From Gammaproteobacteria bacterium (GTDB lineage Bacteria; Pseudomonadota; Gammaproteobacteria; J113), in contig RFJX01000036.1 of the NCBI GenBank assembly GCA_003694425.1, forward strand, positions 1-5,366: a stretch of 5,366 bases of DNA, in the 5' to 3' direction. Made by a program: the position numbers and the translations under genes. The notes below the pieces were generated by a model. The model did no database searches, was not told where the DNA came from, and saw only the letters and a list, made by a program, of their open reading frames with translations. Positions within the stretch are counted from its first letter, which is position 1. Every line of letters starts with the position of its first letter. Below, one piece after another: positions 1 through 5,300 of this stretch.

Positions 1-2243
1 AGTCCGGCCCGCTGCAGCAGCTGGCGGGTGGCTTGGCGGATCTCGCCCGGGTCCTCGCATTCGATCACCCGCTCCAGCAGCCGGCGCATGCGTCGGCGGC
101 TGATGTTGCGGACCAGCCATTTCAGGCGCGGCACCAGGGCCGCATTGACGCTGAGCGAGTCGACCCCCATCGCGGTCAGCAGCACCGCCCCCTCGGGATC
201 GGCGGCCATCTCGCCGCAGACGGTGACCGGTACGCGCCGGCGCCTCGCCGTATCCACCAGTTGCTTCAGCGCCCGGAGCACGGCCGGATTCAGCTCGTCG
301 AACAGCGGGGCAACCCCGGGATTGTCGCGATCCACCGCCAGCAGATACTGGGTCAGGTCATTGGTACCGATGCAGATGAAATCCACCCGATCGAGGCACT
401 CGGGCAACAGGAAGAGCATCGAGGGGACCTCGATCATGATACCCAGCGGCGGCATCTCCACGGCATGACCCTCGTCCCGCAATTCGGATAGCACCTGGCG
501 CAGATGTCCGATCCCGGAGTCCAGCTCGGCCAGTGAGGTGACCATGGGGAAGCAGAGCCGCAGATTGCCCAGACCGCAGTCGGCCCGCAGCAGTGCCCGC
601 AGCTGGGTGATGAGGATCTCCGGCTGGGCCAGGGTAAGCCGGATCCCGCGCAGACCGAGCTGCGGGTTCTCCTCCTCGAGGCGGAAATAGGGCAGGGGCT
701 TGTCACCACCGATATCGAGAGTGCGCATGGTCACCGGCTGCGGGCCCACGGCACGCAGGACCTTGCGATAGGTCCGGTACTGCTCCTCCTCAGTGGGAAA
801 GGCATCCCTTCGCATGAAGGGAAACTCGGTCCGGTACAGCCCGATCCCCTCGGCGCCGGCGCGCCTCACCGGCTGCAGATCGGTCAGCAGGCCGGCATTG
901 ACCAGCAGCCGCAGGCGGTAGCCGTCCGGGGTCACCGCCGGCTCCTCGCGCAATCCCTTCAGCTCCCGGTCCAGCGCCCGCTCGTCGCGCAACAGGCGGC
1001 GGAACTCGTGACGCACCGCCGGGGAGGGATTGATGCAGACCCGCCCCTCATAGCCGTCCACGACGGCGGAGGCGCCGTCGATGGCGTCGAGCGGAAGGTC
1101 CTTGAGCCCCATCACCGCCGGGATCCCGAGGGTGCGGGCCAGGAGGGCGGCATGAGAGAGTTCCGACCCCTGGTTGCAGAGGATCGCGGCCAGACGCCGC
1201 TGCGGGACCCGGGTCAGTTCGGGCAGGCCGATCTCCTCTGCGGCCAGGATGCAGTTGGGGGGGTATTCGGCCGTTTCTGACCCAGCCCCTTCCTGCAGGT
1301 GCCGCATCACCCGGTGTCCGAGGTCGCGCAGGTCCTCGGCGCGGGTGCGCAGGTAGGGATCCTCCATCGCCTCGAAGACGGCCAGATGTTCCCGCAGGGT
1401 CTGGACCCAGGCCGCCGCCGCGGTCATGCCCGAACGGATCCGCTGCTGGGTATCGCGCACCAGCCCGTCCCCCGAGAGCAGCAGCTGGTGGACCTCGAAC
1501 AGCGCAAGCTCCTCTTCCGGCAGGAAACGGGCGGCACGCTCGGCGGCCGCCCGCAGCTCGCGCCGGGTGGCCGTGACCGCCCTGCGGAAGCGGCGCGATT
1601 CGGCGACCGGATCGTCCGTGTTCGTCACCACGGGGAGATCGAGGCTGGTCTCCCGGCGGATCACCCGGATGGTCCCGACCGCGACCCCCTGGGCAGCGGC
1701 GATGCCGGGCAGGAAATCGCTCGAGGCCTCCCGATGCGAGAGACTGCGATTGATCGCCCCGCTGATCTTGGCGTGGTGCAGGGGACCGGCGATCTGGATC
1801 GCCAGCGTGGTCAGGAAGGCCAGGTCCTCGTCGCTGAACCTGCGCCGCTCGCGCTGCTGGACCACGAGCACCCCGAGCAGCTCACCCAGATAGATGATGG
1901 GCAGGCCGAGAAAGGCATGGTAGAGCGCCTCTCCGGACTCGGGGAAGAAACGGAAGGCCGGGTGGGAAGGTGCGTCATCCGTATTGACCGGTTCCAGCCG
2001 TTCGGCCACCAGCCCGACCAGACCTTCACCGGCGCGCAGGGTGAGCTTACCGATCACCTCCGGTCGCAGGCCCTCGCTCGCGACCAGCCACAGGGACTGT
2101 TCGCGACGCCGGTAGAGATAGATGGAGCAGACATCGACCCGCAGTTCATGCCGGATCGAGGAGACCACGGTGGCCACCGCCTGGATCGGGTCCCGGGACA
2201 GGCCGATCGCCCGCCCGATCCCCTGGATCGCCTCCAGCGCCAT
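1..2243 (-). CDS. ptsP: Phosphoenolpyruvate-protein phosphotransferase PtsP (nitrogen PTS enzyme I), 3' end cut by window edge
   Basis: PtsP takes phosphate from phosphoenolpyruvate and passes it to NPr (PtsO) and then EIIA-Ntr (PtsN). This cytoplasmic regulatory cascade is tied to nitrogen and potassium status and does not import sugar. Translating the minus strand from the ATG at 2243 gives 747 uninterrupted codons and no stop before the edge. The family is about 750 residues, so only a few residues are missing. A GAF sensor domain covers about residues 15-160 and the EI N-terminal region starts near 175 (FLPGIAAAQGVAVG). The phospho-histidine is His364 in GSELSHAALLAR. The C-terminal TIM-barrel carries GIGLYRTEFPF (about 465-475), GTNDLTQYLLAVDRDN (about 625-640) and the active-site Cys676 in VTVCGEMAADP. 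A strong Shine-Dalgarno (GGGAGGGAG, 2251-2259) lies 7 nt before the ATG. In enterobacteria rppH commonly precedes ptsP, but here yedK is divergent instead. The GAF domain separates it from sugar-PTS PtsI. Confidence 0.96.
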   Translation of the reverse strand, partial: MALEAIQGIGRAIGLSRDPIQAVATVVSSIRHELRVDVCSIYLYRRREQSLWLVASEGLRPEVIGKLTLRAGEGLVGLVAERLEPVNTDDAPSHPAFRFFPESGEALYHAFLGLPIIYLGELLGVLVVQQRERRRFSDEDLAFLTTLAIQIAGPLHHAKISGAINRSLSHREASSDFLPGIAAAQGVAVGTIRVIRRETSLDLPVVTNTDDPVAESRRFRRAVTATRRELRAAAERAARFLPEEELALFEVHQLLLSGDGLVRDTQQRIRSGMTAAAAWVQTLREHLAVFEAMEDPYLRTRAEDLRDLGHRVMRHLQEGAGSETAEYPPNCILAAEEIGLPELTRVPQRRLAAILCNQGSELSHAALLARTLGIPAVMGLKDLPLDAIDGASAVVDGYEGRVCINPSPAVRHEFRRLLRDERALDRELKGLREEPAVTPDGYRLRLLVNAGLLTDLQPVRRAGAEGIGLYRTEFPFMRRDAFPTEEEQYRTYRKVLRAVGPQPVTMRTLDIGGDKPLPYFRLEEENPQLGLRGIRLTLAQPEILITQLRALLRADCGLGNLRLCFPMVTSLAELDSGIGHLRQVLSELRDEGHAVEMPPLGIMIEVPSMLFLLPECLDRVDFICIGTNDLTQYLLAVDRDNPGVAPLFDELNPAVLRALKQLVDTARRRRVPVTVCGEMAADPEGAVLLTAMGVDSLSVNAALVPRLKWLVRNISRRRMRRLLERVIECEDPGEIRQATRQLLQRAG

Positions 2244-2284
2244 GGTCTGTCTCCCTCCCGCACGGATTCGGTTATATTGCTTCC
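2244..2284. promoter_or_regulatory. Divergent ptsP/yedK intergenic promoter region
   Basis: These 41 bp are the only non-coding DNA between the two divergent start codons, so control signals for both genes should lie here or inside the coding ends. A single AT-rich island, TTATATT (2272-2278), stands out in otherwise GC-rich sequence. It can be read as a -10 element on both strands: TATATT for yedK and TATAAC for ptsP. No good -35 hexamer is seen at the right spacing for either. The ptsP side has a clear Shine-Dalgarno; the yedK side has none. Assigning it as a promoter is inference from position and composition. Confidence 0.4.
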
Positions 2285-2929
2285 ATGTGTGGCCGCTTCG
2301 TTCGCAGCTCCGATCCCGAGGCCTTCGCCCGCCAGCTCGGCTGCCCGGTCCCGGAGGCCCCGCCTCCCTCTTATAACATATCGCCTTCCACCCGCCTGCT
2401 CGCCTTCACCCGGACGGGCCGGCAGACGCGGGCCTTCCTGCCGGTCTGGGGACTGCGTCCCGCCTGGTTCCGGCGCCCCTCGACAGGGCCAATCAACGCC
2501 CGCTGGGAAACGGCGGCGGAAAAGCCGATGTTCCGCCGGGCGTGGCGGCAGCGTCGTTGCCTGATCGCCGCGGACGGTTATTACGAATGGGAGGGTAAGC
2601 CGGGGCGTCGCCAGCCCTGGTTCATACGGCTCGGAAAGGGGACGCCCTTCTTCTTCGCCGGATTGTGGGAAGAGAGTGGAGAGCGCCCGACCGCCTGCAT
2701 CCTCACCACATCCGCCGCCGGAACCCTGCAGCGGATCCATCCCCGCATGCCCGTAATCGTCCCGTCGAACCAATGGGAGAACTGGCTGGCCGGTGATCCG
2801 GGTGAGGCCGGGCCGGAGACACCGGATTTGGCGCGTACAGCACTGGAGTTCGAGCTCTGGCCGGTATCCGACCGGGTCAACCGACCGGCGAATGACGACC
2901 CTGACCTGATCCGGCCACTGGCGGCCTGA
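2285..2929 (+). CDS. yedK: SRAP-family abasic-site-processing protein (YedK/HMCES type)
   Basis: SRAP proteins bind abasic sites in single-stranded DNA and form a covalent thiazolidine link through Cys2, shielding the lesion during replication. The 214-residue protein begins MCGRFV, the family hallmark: Met1 is removed so that Cys2 becomes the reactive N-terminus. This chemistry fixes the start codon at 2285. Other family active-site residues are visible: Asn31 in SYNISPS, Asn71 in GPINARWET, Glu101 in DGYYEW, and His152 in the IHPRMPVIV block. Length is close to the E. coli protein, about 220 residues. No Shine-Dalgarno precedes the ATG, and a -10-like TATATT ends only 6 bp upstream, so the message may be leaderless. 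The gene stands alone: divergent from ptsP, and followed by a repeat-rich intergenic stretch. Older annotation may call it DUF159 or a putative peptidase. Confidence 0.97.
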   Translation: MCGRFVRSSDPEAFARQLGCPVPEAPPPSYNISPSTRLLAFTRTGRQTRAFLPVWGLRPAWFRRPSTGPINARWETAAEKPMFRRAWRQRRCLIAADGYYEWEGKPGRRQPWFIRLGKGTPFFFAGLWEESGERPTACILTTSAAGTLQRIHPRMPVIVPSNQWENWLAGDPGEAGPETPDLARTALEFELWPVSDRVNRPANDDPDLIRPLAA

Positions 2930-2950
2930 GGACGTGTCGGTGGGAATTGA

Positions 2951-2993
2951 CGCAAGGCTTCAAAGAAGAAGGAGAAATGGTCGGGGTGACAGG
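2951..2993. repeat. Direct repeat, distal copy, containing the tRNA-Pro 3' end
   Basis: This stretch repeats 3230-3270. The first 12 nt (CGCAAGGCTTCA) match exactly. A 5-7 nt segment then differs, and the last 24 nt (2970-2993 against 3247-3270) match exactly. Positions 2978-2993 reproduce, in the same orientation, the last 16 nt of the tRNA-Pro gene including its encoded CCA. The match stops one base later. The rest of the tRNA is absent, so this is a fragment and not a second gene. It resembles an attachment-site duplication at a tRNA 3' end, though no integrase is present in the window. Confidence 0.85.
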
Positions 2994-3004
2994 GCGAGCC
3001 CGAC

Positions 3005-3025
3005 CGGTTGTCCAGTGGACAACCG
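3005..3025 (+). repeat. Perfect 9-bp inverted repeat with AGT loop
   Basis: CGGTTGTCC pairs with GGACAACCG around a three-base loop. It is the first hairpin of the array and starts 11 bp after the distal tRNA-end repeat. Its GGA lies in the stem and not the loop, unlike the later hairpins. No T-run follows, so it does not look like an intrinsic terminator. Confidence 0.8.
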
Positions 3026-3035
3026 CAGCGGGGGA

Positions 3036-3058
3036 CGTGATCGTCGGAAACGATCACG
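3036..3058 (+). repeat. Perfect 9-bp hairpin with CGGAA loop
   Basis: CGTGATCGT pairs with ACGATCACG around the five-base loop CGGAA, which exposes GGA. GGAC at 3033-3036 and GTCC at 3062-3065 could alternatively pair to extend the structure across a bulge. No T-tract follows. Confidence 0.8.
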
Positions 3059-3060
3059 AA

Positions 3061-3100
3061 CGTCCGCAGGACGGCCCGCAGGGTGGAGGGCAGGATGCCC
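3061..3100 (+). repeat. Two short adjacent hairpins with GGA near or in the loop
   Basis: The first can fold as CGTCC/GGACG around GCA (3061-3073), or as CCG/CGG around CAGGA (3064-3074). The second folds as GGGC/GCCC around AGGAT (3088-3100), giving a CAGGATG core like that of CsrA sites. The stems are short, so each would be weak alone. Confidence 0.55.
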
Positions 3101-3141
3101 GGAATAGCGCCCGCCATGGGTGAGCTGCGCAAGCGGCGAAC

Positions 3142-3163
3142 GACCCGCCAGGGATGGCGGGTC
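3142..3163 (+). repeat. Perfect 9-bp hairpin with GGGA loop
   Basis: GACCCGCCA pairs with TGGCGGGTC around GGGA. If the closing A-T pair opens, the loop reads AGGGAT, again presenting GGA. It is the most GC-rich stem of the array. CTGGACTCC follows with no T-run, so it is a poor terminator. Confidence 0.8.
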
Positions 3164-3212
3164 TGGACTCCGAGCGAAGCAGGATTGCGTAGCGCAGGAG
3201 GCGGGCTGAGCT

Positions 3213-3232
3213 GCGCCACAGGGATGTGCCGC
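3213..3232 (+). repeat. Hairpin with a perfect CsrA-consensus loop (ACAGGGATGT)
   Basis: CACA pairs with TGTG around GGGA (3217-3228). Three further pairs (3213-3215 with 3230-3232) add on beyond one C-C mismatch. The loop and flanks at 3218-3227 match the CsrA/RsmA consensus ACARGGAUGU at every position, including GGA in the loop. It lies 14 bp before the 24-nt repeat core at the tRNA-Pro end. Binding is inferred from the motif only; no csrA gene is in the window. Confidence 0.6.
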
Positions 3233-3270
3233 AAGGCTTCAGGGTGAGGAGAAATGGTCGGGGTGACAGG
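3230..3270. repeat. Direct repeat, tRNA-proximal copy, overlapping the 3' end of tRNA-Pro
   Basis: This is the partner of 2951-2993, offset by 277-279 bp. It covers about 25 bp of tRNA-Pro 3' flank plus the last 16 nt of the mature tRNA sequence (3255-3270). Here the repeat continues into an intact tRNA gene, so this is presumably the original copy and 2951-2993 the derived one. Confidence 0.85.
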
Positions 3271-3331
3271 ATTCGAACCTACGACCCCTGCCTCCCGAAG
3301 GCAGTGCTCTACCAGACTGAGCTACACCCCG
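3255..3331 (-). tRNA. tRNA-Pro (anticodon CGG)
   Basis: This 77-nt gene with an encoded CCA reads CCG proline codons. The acceptor stem CGGGGTG pairs with CACCCCG, followed by discriminator A and CCA. The anticodon stem CTGCC/GGCAG encloses the loop TTCGGGA, with anticodon CGG at 3297-3295. The T-arm contains GGTTCGAATCC. The C1-G72 pair, A73 and TTCGGGA loop are typical of bacterial tRNA-Pro(CGG). It starts 11 bp after the ispB stop on the same strand with no terminator between, so it is probably processed from an ispB transcript. Its last 16 nt are duplicated at 2978-2993. Confidence 0.98.
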
Positions 3332-3342
3332 ACGTTTTTCGT

Positions 3343-4311
3343 TCAGGAACTGCGATCGACCGCAAAGCGGGCCAGACCGTGGAGGGCGTCAGCATAGGGT
3401 CCGGACGGCAACGCGGCCAGCATGCCGGTGGCCCTGGACGCCTCCTTCCTGGCGAGGGCGAGAGTGTACTCAATGCCCCCGGTTGATTCAATGGCCCCGG
3501 TAATGAAGGAGATGTCCTCCAGCCCTCCGCTCTCGATGGCCCTGCGGATGCGCTCCGCGACCTCCCCTTCGCTGTGCCAGAGGGCGTGCAGCAGGGGCAG
3601 GGTCGGTTTGCCTTCGGCCAGGTCGTCGCCGATGTTCTTGCCCAGCTCCTCGCTGCTGGCGCTGTAGTCGAGGGCGTCGTCGACCAGCTGGAAGGCGGTG
3701 CCCAGATGGCGGCCGTAGGCGGCCATGCTCCTGCGCATCTCCCCGCCCGCGCCGGCGATCACCGCCCCGACCTCGGCGGCCGCCTCGAACAGCCTGGCGG
3801 TCTTGTTGCGGATGGTCTCGAGATAGCGCGCCTCGCTGACCTCCGGATCGTGGCAGTTGAGCAGCTGCATCACCTCGCCCTCTGCGATGGTGTTGGTGGC
3901 ATCGGCCATGATCTCCATGATCGGCATCTGGCCGATCTCCACCATCATCTGGAAGGCACGTGAATAGAGGAAATCGCCGACCAGGACACTGGCCTCGTTG
4001 CCCCATATTTCGTTCGCGGTCTCGCGACCACGGCGCAGGCTCGAGCCATCGACCACATCGTCGTGCAGAAGGGTGGCGGTATGGATGAACTCGATGATGG
4101 CGGCGAGTTCATAATGATGTTCGCCGCTGTAGCCATTGGCCAGGCTGCTGAGCAGGACCAGGGCCGGGCGCAGCCGCTTGCCGCCGCTGTTGACGATGTA
4201 GCCGGCGAGCTGGTTGATGAGGACGACATCCGACTGCAACCGCTGGCCGATGCAACGATCGACCGCGGCCATCTCCTCCCGGATCAGCTCGCGGATCCTG
4301 GTGATTTCCAT
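3343..4311 (-). CDS. ispB: Octaprenyl-type polyprenyl diphosphate synthase (trans-isoprenyl diphosphate synthase)
   Basis: IspB extends farnesyl diphosphate with isopentenyl diphosphate units to make the long all-trans side chain of ubiquinone and menaquinone. From the ATG at 4311 the protein is 322 residues, matching the 323-residue E. coli IspB and aligning from its first residues (MEITRIRELI). Key motifs are GGKRLRP (about 43-49), the first aspartate-rich motif DDVVD (84-88) and the second DDALD (211-215). GKNIGDDLAEGKPTLPLLHA follows. The fifth residue before DDVVD is a small Ala, consistent with a long-chain product; exact chain length cannot be read from sequence. Longer starts exist (ATG 4353, TTG 4380), but they lack ribosome sites and conserved sequence, and the TTG lies close to the likely tRNA-Met promoter. 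The chosen start has only a weak GGA 7 nt upstream. In E. coli ispB is divergent from rplU-rpmA; here a tRNA-Met gene takes that place. Confidence 0.96.
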   Translation of the reverse strand: MEITRIRELIREEMAAVDRCIGQRLQSDVVLINQLAGYIVNSGGKRLRPALVLLSSLANGYSGEHHYELAAIIEFIHTATLLHDDVVDGSSLRRGRETANEIWGNEASVLVGDFLYSRAFQMMVEIGQMPIMEIMADATNTIAEGEVMQLLNCHDPEVSEARYLETIRNKTARLFEAAAEVGAVIAGAGGEMRRSMAAYGRHLGTAFQLVDDALDYSASSEELGKNIGDDLAEGKPTLPLLHALWHSEGEVAERIRRAIESGGLEDISFITGAIESTGGIEYTLALARKEASRATGMLAALPSGPYADALHGLARFAVDRSS

Positions 4312-4395
4312 AGGCCCGTCCGCGGGTCCCTCGTTGAGGATGGCTTGACGCATGCCGGCATTTTGCCAGCAGCCGGGCAACCCCGCCAGCCCGCC

Positions 4396-4424
4396 TTGAC
4401 AAAGCCTTCCCCAGACACCAAGAT
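4396..4424 (+). promoter_or_regulatory. Probable sigma-70 promoter of tRNA-Met
   Basis: A perfect -35 TTGACA (4396-4401) is followed after 17 bp by CAAGAT (4419-4424), a weak -10 with three of six consensus bases. A GC-rich stretch (CGCCGGCCCG) follows where the discriminator would be, as is common in stringently controlled stable-RNA promoters. Initiation near 4431 would give a leader of about 15 nt before the tRNA at 4446. The -35 and spacing are seen; activity and stringent control are inferred. Confidence 0.6.
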
Positions 4425-4445
4425 CGCCGGCCCGGACAACTTCGT

Positions 4446-4522
4446 GGCTATGTAGCTCAGCTGGTTAGAGCACATCACTCATAATGATGGGGTCGTTGGT
4501 TCGAGTCCAACCATAGCCACCA
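4446..4522 (+). tRNA. tRNA-Met (elongator, anticodon CAT)
   Basis: This 77-nt gene has an encoded CCA. The acceptor stem GGCTATG pairs with CATAGCC, followed by discriminator A. The anticodon stem CATCA/TGATG encloses CTCATAA, with anticodon CAT at 4480-4482. The T-stem GTTGG/CCAAC encloses TTCGAGT. The body is nearly the same as E. coli elongator tRNA-Met and differs from initiator tRNA, which has a mismatched 1-72 pair and GGG/CCC anticodon stem. It also differs from the lysidine-modified tRNA-Ile2 in the anticodon stem. It is divergent from ispB and has its own likely promoter. Confidence 0.98.
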
Positions 4523-4613
4523 ATTCCTTTCACACCCCACAAGGTTTTCAAGGCACTGCCCGCCCGGGGGAACCAACGACCCCGGTCGTCGGTGCGGACG
4601 GGGCTCGAGCACA
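4523..4613. other. tRNA-Met 3' flank with an inverted tRNA fragment
   Basis: This 91-bp gap lies between convergent tRNA-Met and the channel gene. Positions 4570-4583 are an exact 14-nt inverted copy of tRNA-Met positions 4489-4502 (variable region into the T-arm). A small hairpin, ACGAC/GTCGT around CCCG (4576-4589), overlaps it. No T-tract that would make an intrinsic terminator is seen on either strand. I see no coding sequence here. Confidence 0.6.
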
Positions 4614-5300
4614 CTACTCCGGATACCGGGTGGTGCGGGAGATGTGCAGCCCCACCAGGCGGGCCACCAGAACCGTCAGGTAGATCTGGCCGATCGCCGA
4701 TTCCAGCGAGGAGAAGACCCGCGCCGGTGGTGTCACCGGAACGATGTCGCCATACCCCAGGGTGGTCAGCGAGGTGATACTGAAATAGAGATAGTTGGAG
4801 AAGTGCGGGACCGGGCTTCCGGCCCAGGGCAGGGGGACATTGTTCCCGAGGGCGACGAAGCTGCCGGGAAGCAGGTAGTCGATGATGGCGAACAGGAAGG
4901 CGCCGTTGATGGCCAGCAGGAGATAGCAGCTGACCGCCGCCGACAGTTCCCCGAGGGTCACGTGGGGCTGCCGGAACAGGTGGATCAGCAGCAGGGAGAT
5001 GGTATAGGAGAAGAAGACGAAACCGAGCACCAGGCTGGTGAGCGCCACAAGGGGATTGAAGGTGACGGCGGCGTACCAGAGCGTGGCCAGGGTCAGCAGC
5101 GACAGGAGGATGCCGAGCGCCACCTGGGCGTGCCGCTCGCTGACCACCCAGATGCCGGCGATCAGGGTCAAAGAGAGCAGGATGTCGATCAGCAGATAGC
5201 TCTCGGTCGTCTGCACCACCAGGGGGTAGACGATGATCAGGAGCAGCAGGGAGACGAGCAGGTAGTGAAACCTCAGCGGACCGGTCAGCAACAGCTCCAT
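4614..5300 (-). CDS. Putative potassium channel (Ion_trans_2-type pore, six-transmembrane-like)
   Basis: This is a membrane ion channel, probably K+-selective. From the ATG at 5300 the protein is 228 residues. Hydrophobic segments lie near residues 11-29, 35-53, 59-79, 84-108 and 120-144. A pore loop with the filter TLGYGD (180-185, in TSLTTLGYGDIVP) and a last helix near 194-218 follow. This gives a six-segment layout with the pore between the last two. No regularly spaced arginines mark a voltage-sensing S4, and no RCK/TrkA_N domain or long cytoplasmic tail follows the pore, so gating is not apparent. The start is chosen because GGAGGA lies 7 nt upstream. The in-frame ATG at 5333 would place that ribosome site inside the coding sequence. 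It is convergent with tRNA-Met, with no partner gene in view. The K+-channel call rests on the filter; I do not assign a gene name. Confidence 0.9.
   Translation of the reverse strand: MELLLTGPLRFHYLLVSLLLLIIVYPLVVQTTESYLLIDILLSLTLIAGIWVVSERHAQVALGILLSLLTLATLWYAAVTFNPLVALTSLVLGFVFFSYTISLLLIHLFRQPHVTLGELSAAVSCYLLLAINGAFLFAIIDYLLPGSFVALGNNVPLPWAGSPVPHFSNYLYFSITSLTTLGYGDIVPVTPPARVFSSLESAIGQIYLTVLVARLVGLHISRTTRYPE

Larger units (their letters stand above)
2994..3246 (+). repeat. GGA-hairpin array between tRNA-end direct repeats (possible CsrA/RsmA-binding RNA or intergenic repeat element)
   Basis: This is a gene-free stretch rich in perfect or near-perfect hairpins (3005-3025, 3036-3058, 3088-3100, 3142-3163, 3213-3232). 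On the plus strand GGA occurs 13 times from 2994 to 3257, and in several hairpins it sits in the loop. That is the arrangement bound by CsrA/RsmA. ACAGGGATGT at 3218-3227 fits the known CsrA consensus ACARGGAUGU exactly. TGAGCTGCGC occurs twice (3121-3130 and 3207-3216), showing internal repetition. No good promoter, GacA-type box or T-tract terminator is seen. It may therefore be a dispersed repeat, or act in the 3' UTR of yedK, and not be a free small RNA. From memory, similar motifs occur in intergenic repeats of other GC-rich gammaproteobacteria; I cannot confirm this here. The structure is visible; the function is inference. Confidence 0.5.

Noticed and set aside
1257..1263. Run of seven G (C on the coding strand) in ptsP as a phase-variation tract
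   Set aside because: It is short for slippage in a GC-rich genome and encodes part of a run of ordinary residues (EYPPNC). The frame is intact.
1299..2564. Long plus-strand open frame of 421 codons, and a similar one at 33-491
   Set aside because: It is the codon-aligned antisense frame of ptsP and runs on into yedK out of frame. The minus strand carries all conserved PtsP motifs, and GC-rich genes often leave this frame open.
2947..2975. TTGACG as a -35 promoter for an RNA starting before the hairpin array
   Set aside because: The position 17 bp downstream reads AGGAGA, which is not a credible -10.
2951..2993. A second tRNA gene
   Set aside because: Only the last 16 nt of tRNA-Pro are present. 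There is no anticodon arm, D-arm or 5' acceptor strand.
3005..3163. Intrinsic terminator for yedK or tRNA-Pro
   Set aside because: The hairpins are strong, but none is followed by a T-tract on either strand.
2581..3234. Minus-strand open frame of 217 codons spanning the hairpin region and yedK
   Set aside because: It starts in the repeat array, is antisense to yedK and shows no recognisable domain. The stems and loops explain the sequence better.
2994..3246. CRISPR array
   Set aside because: The hairpins differ from one another in sequence and length, and there are no evenly spaced identical repeats with unique spacers.
3226..3486. Plus-strand open frame whose middle reads GDRIRTYDPCLPKAV
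   Set aside because: This peptide is the plus-strand translation of the tRNA-Pro gene, a well-known spurious annotation. The rest is antisense to ispB.
4312..4380. N-terminal extension of ispB from ATG 4353 or TTG 4380
   Set aside because: The added residues have no counterpart in E. coli IspB, no ribosome site precedes either codon, and the ATG at 4311 gives the usual length.
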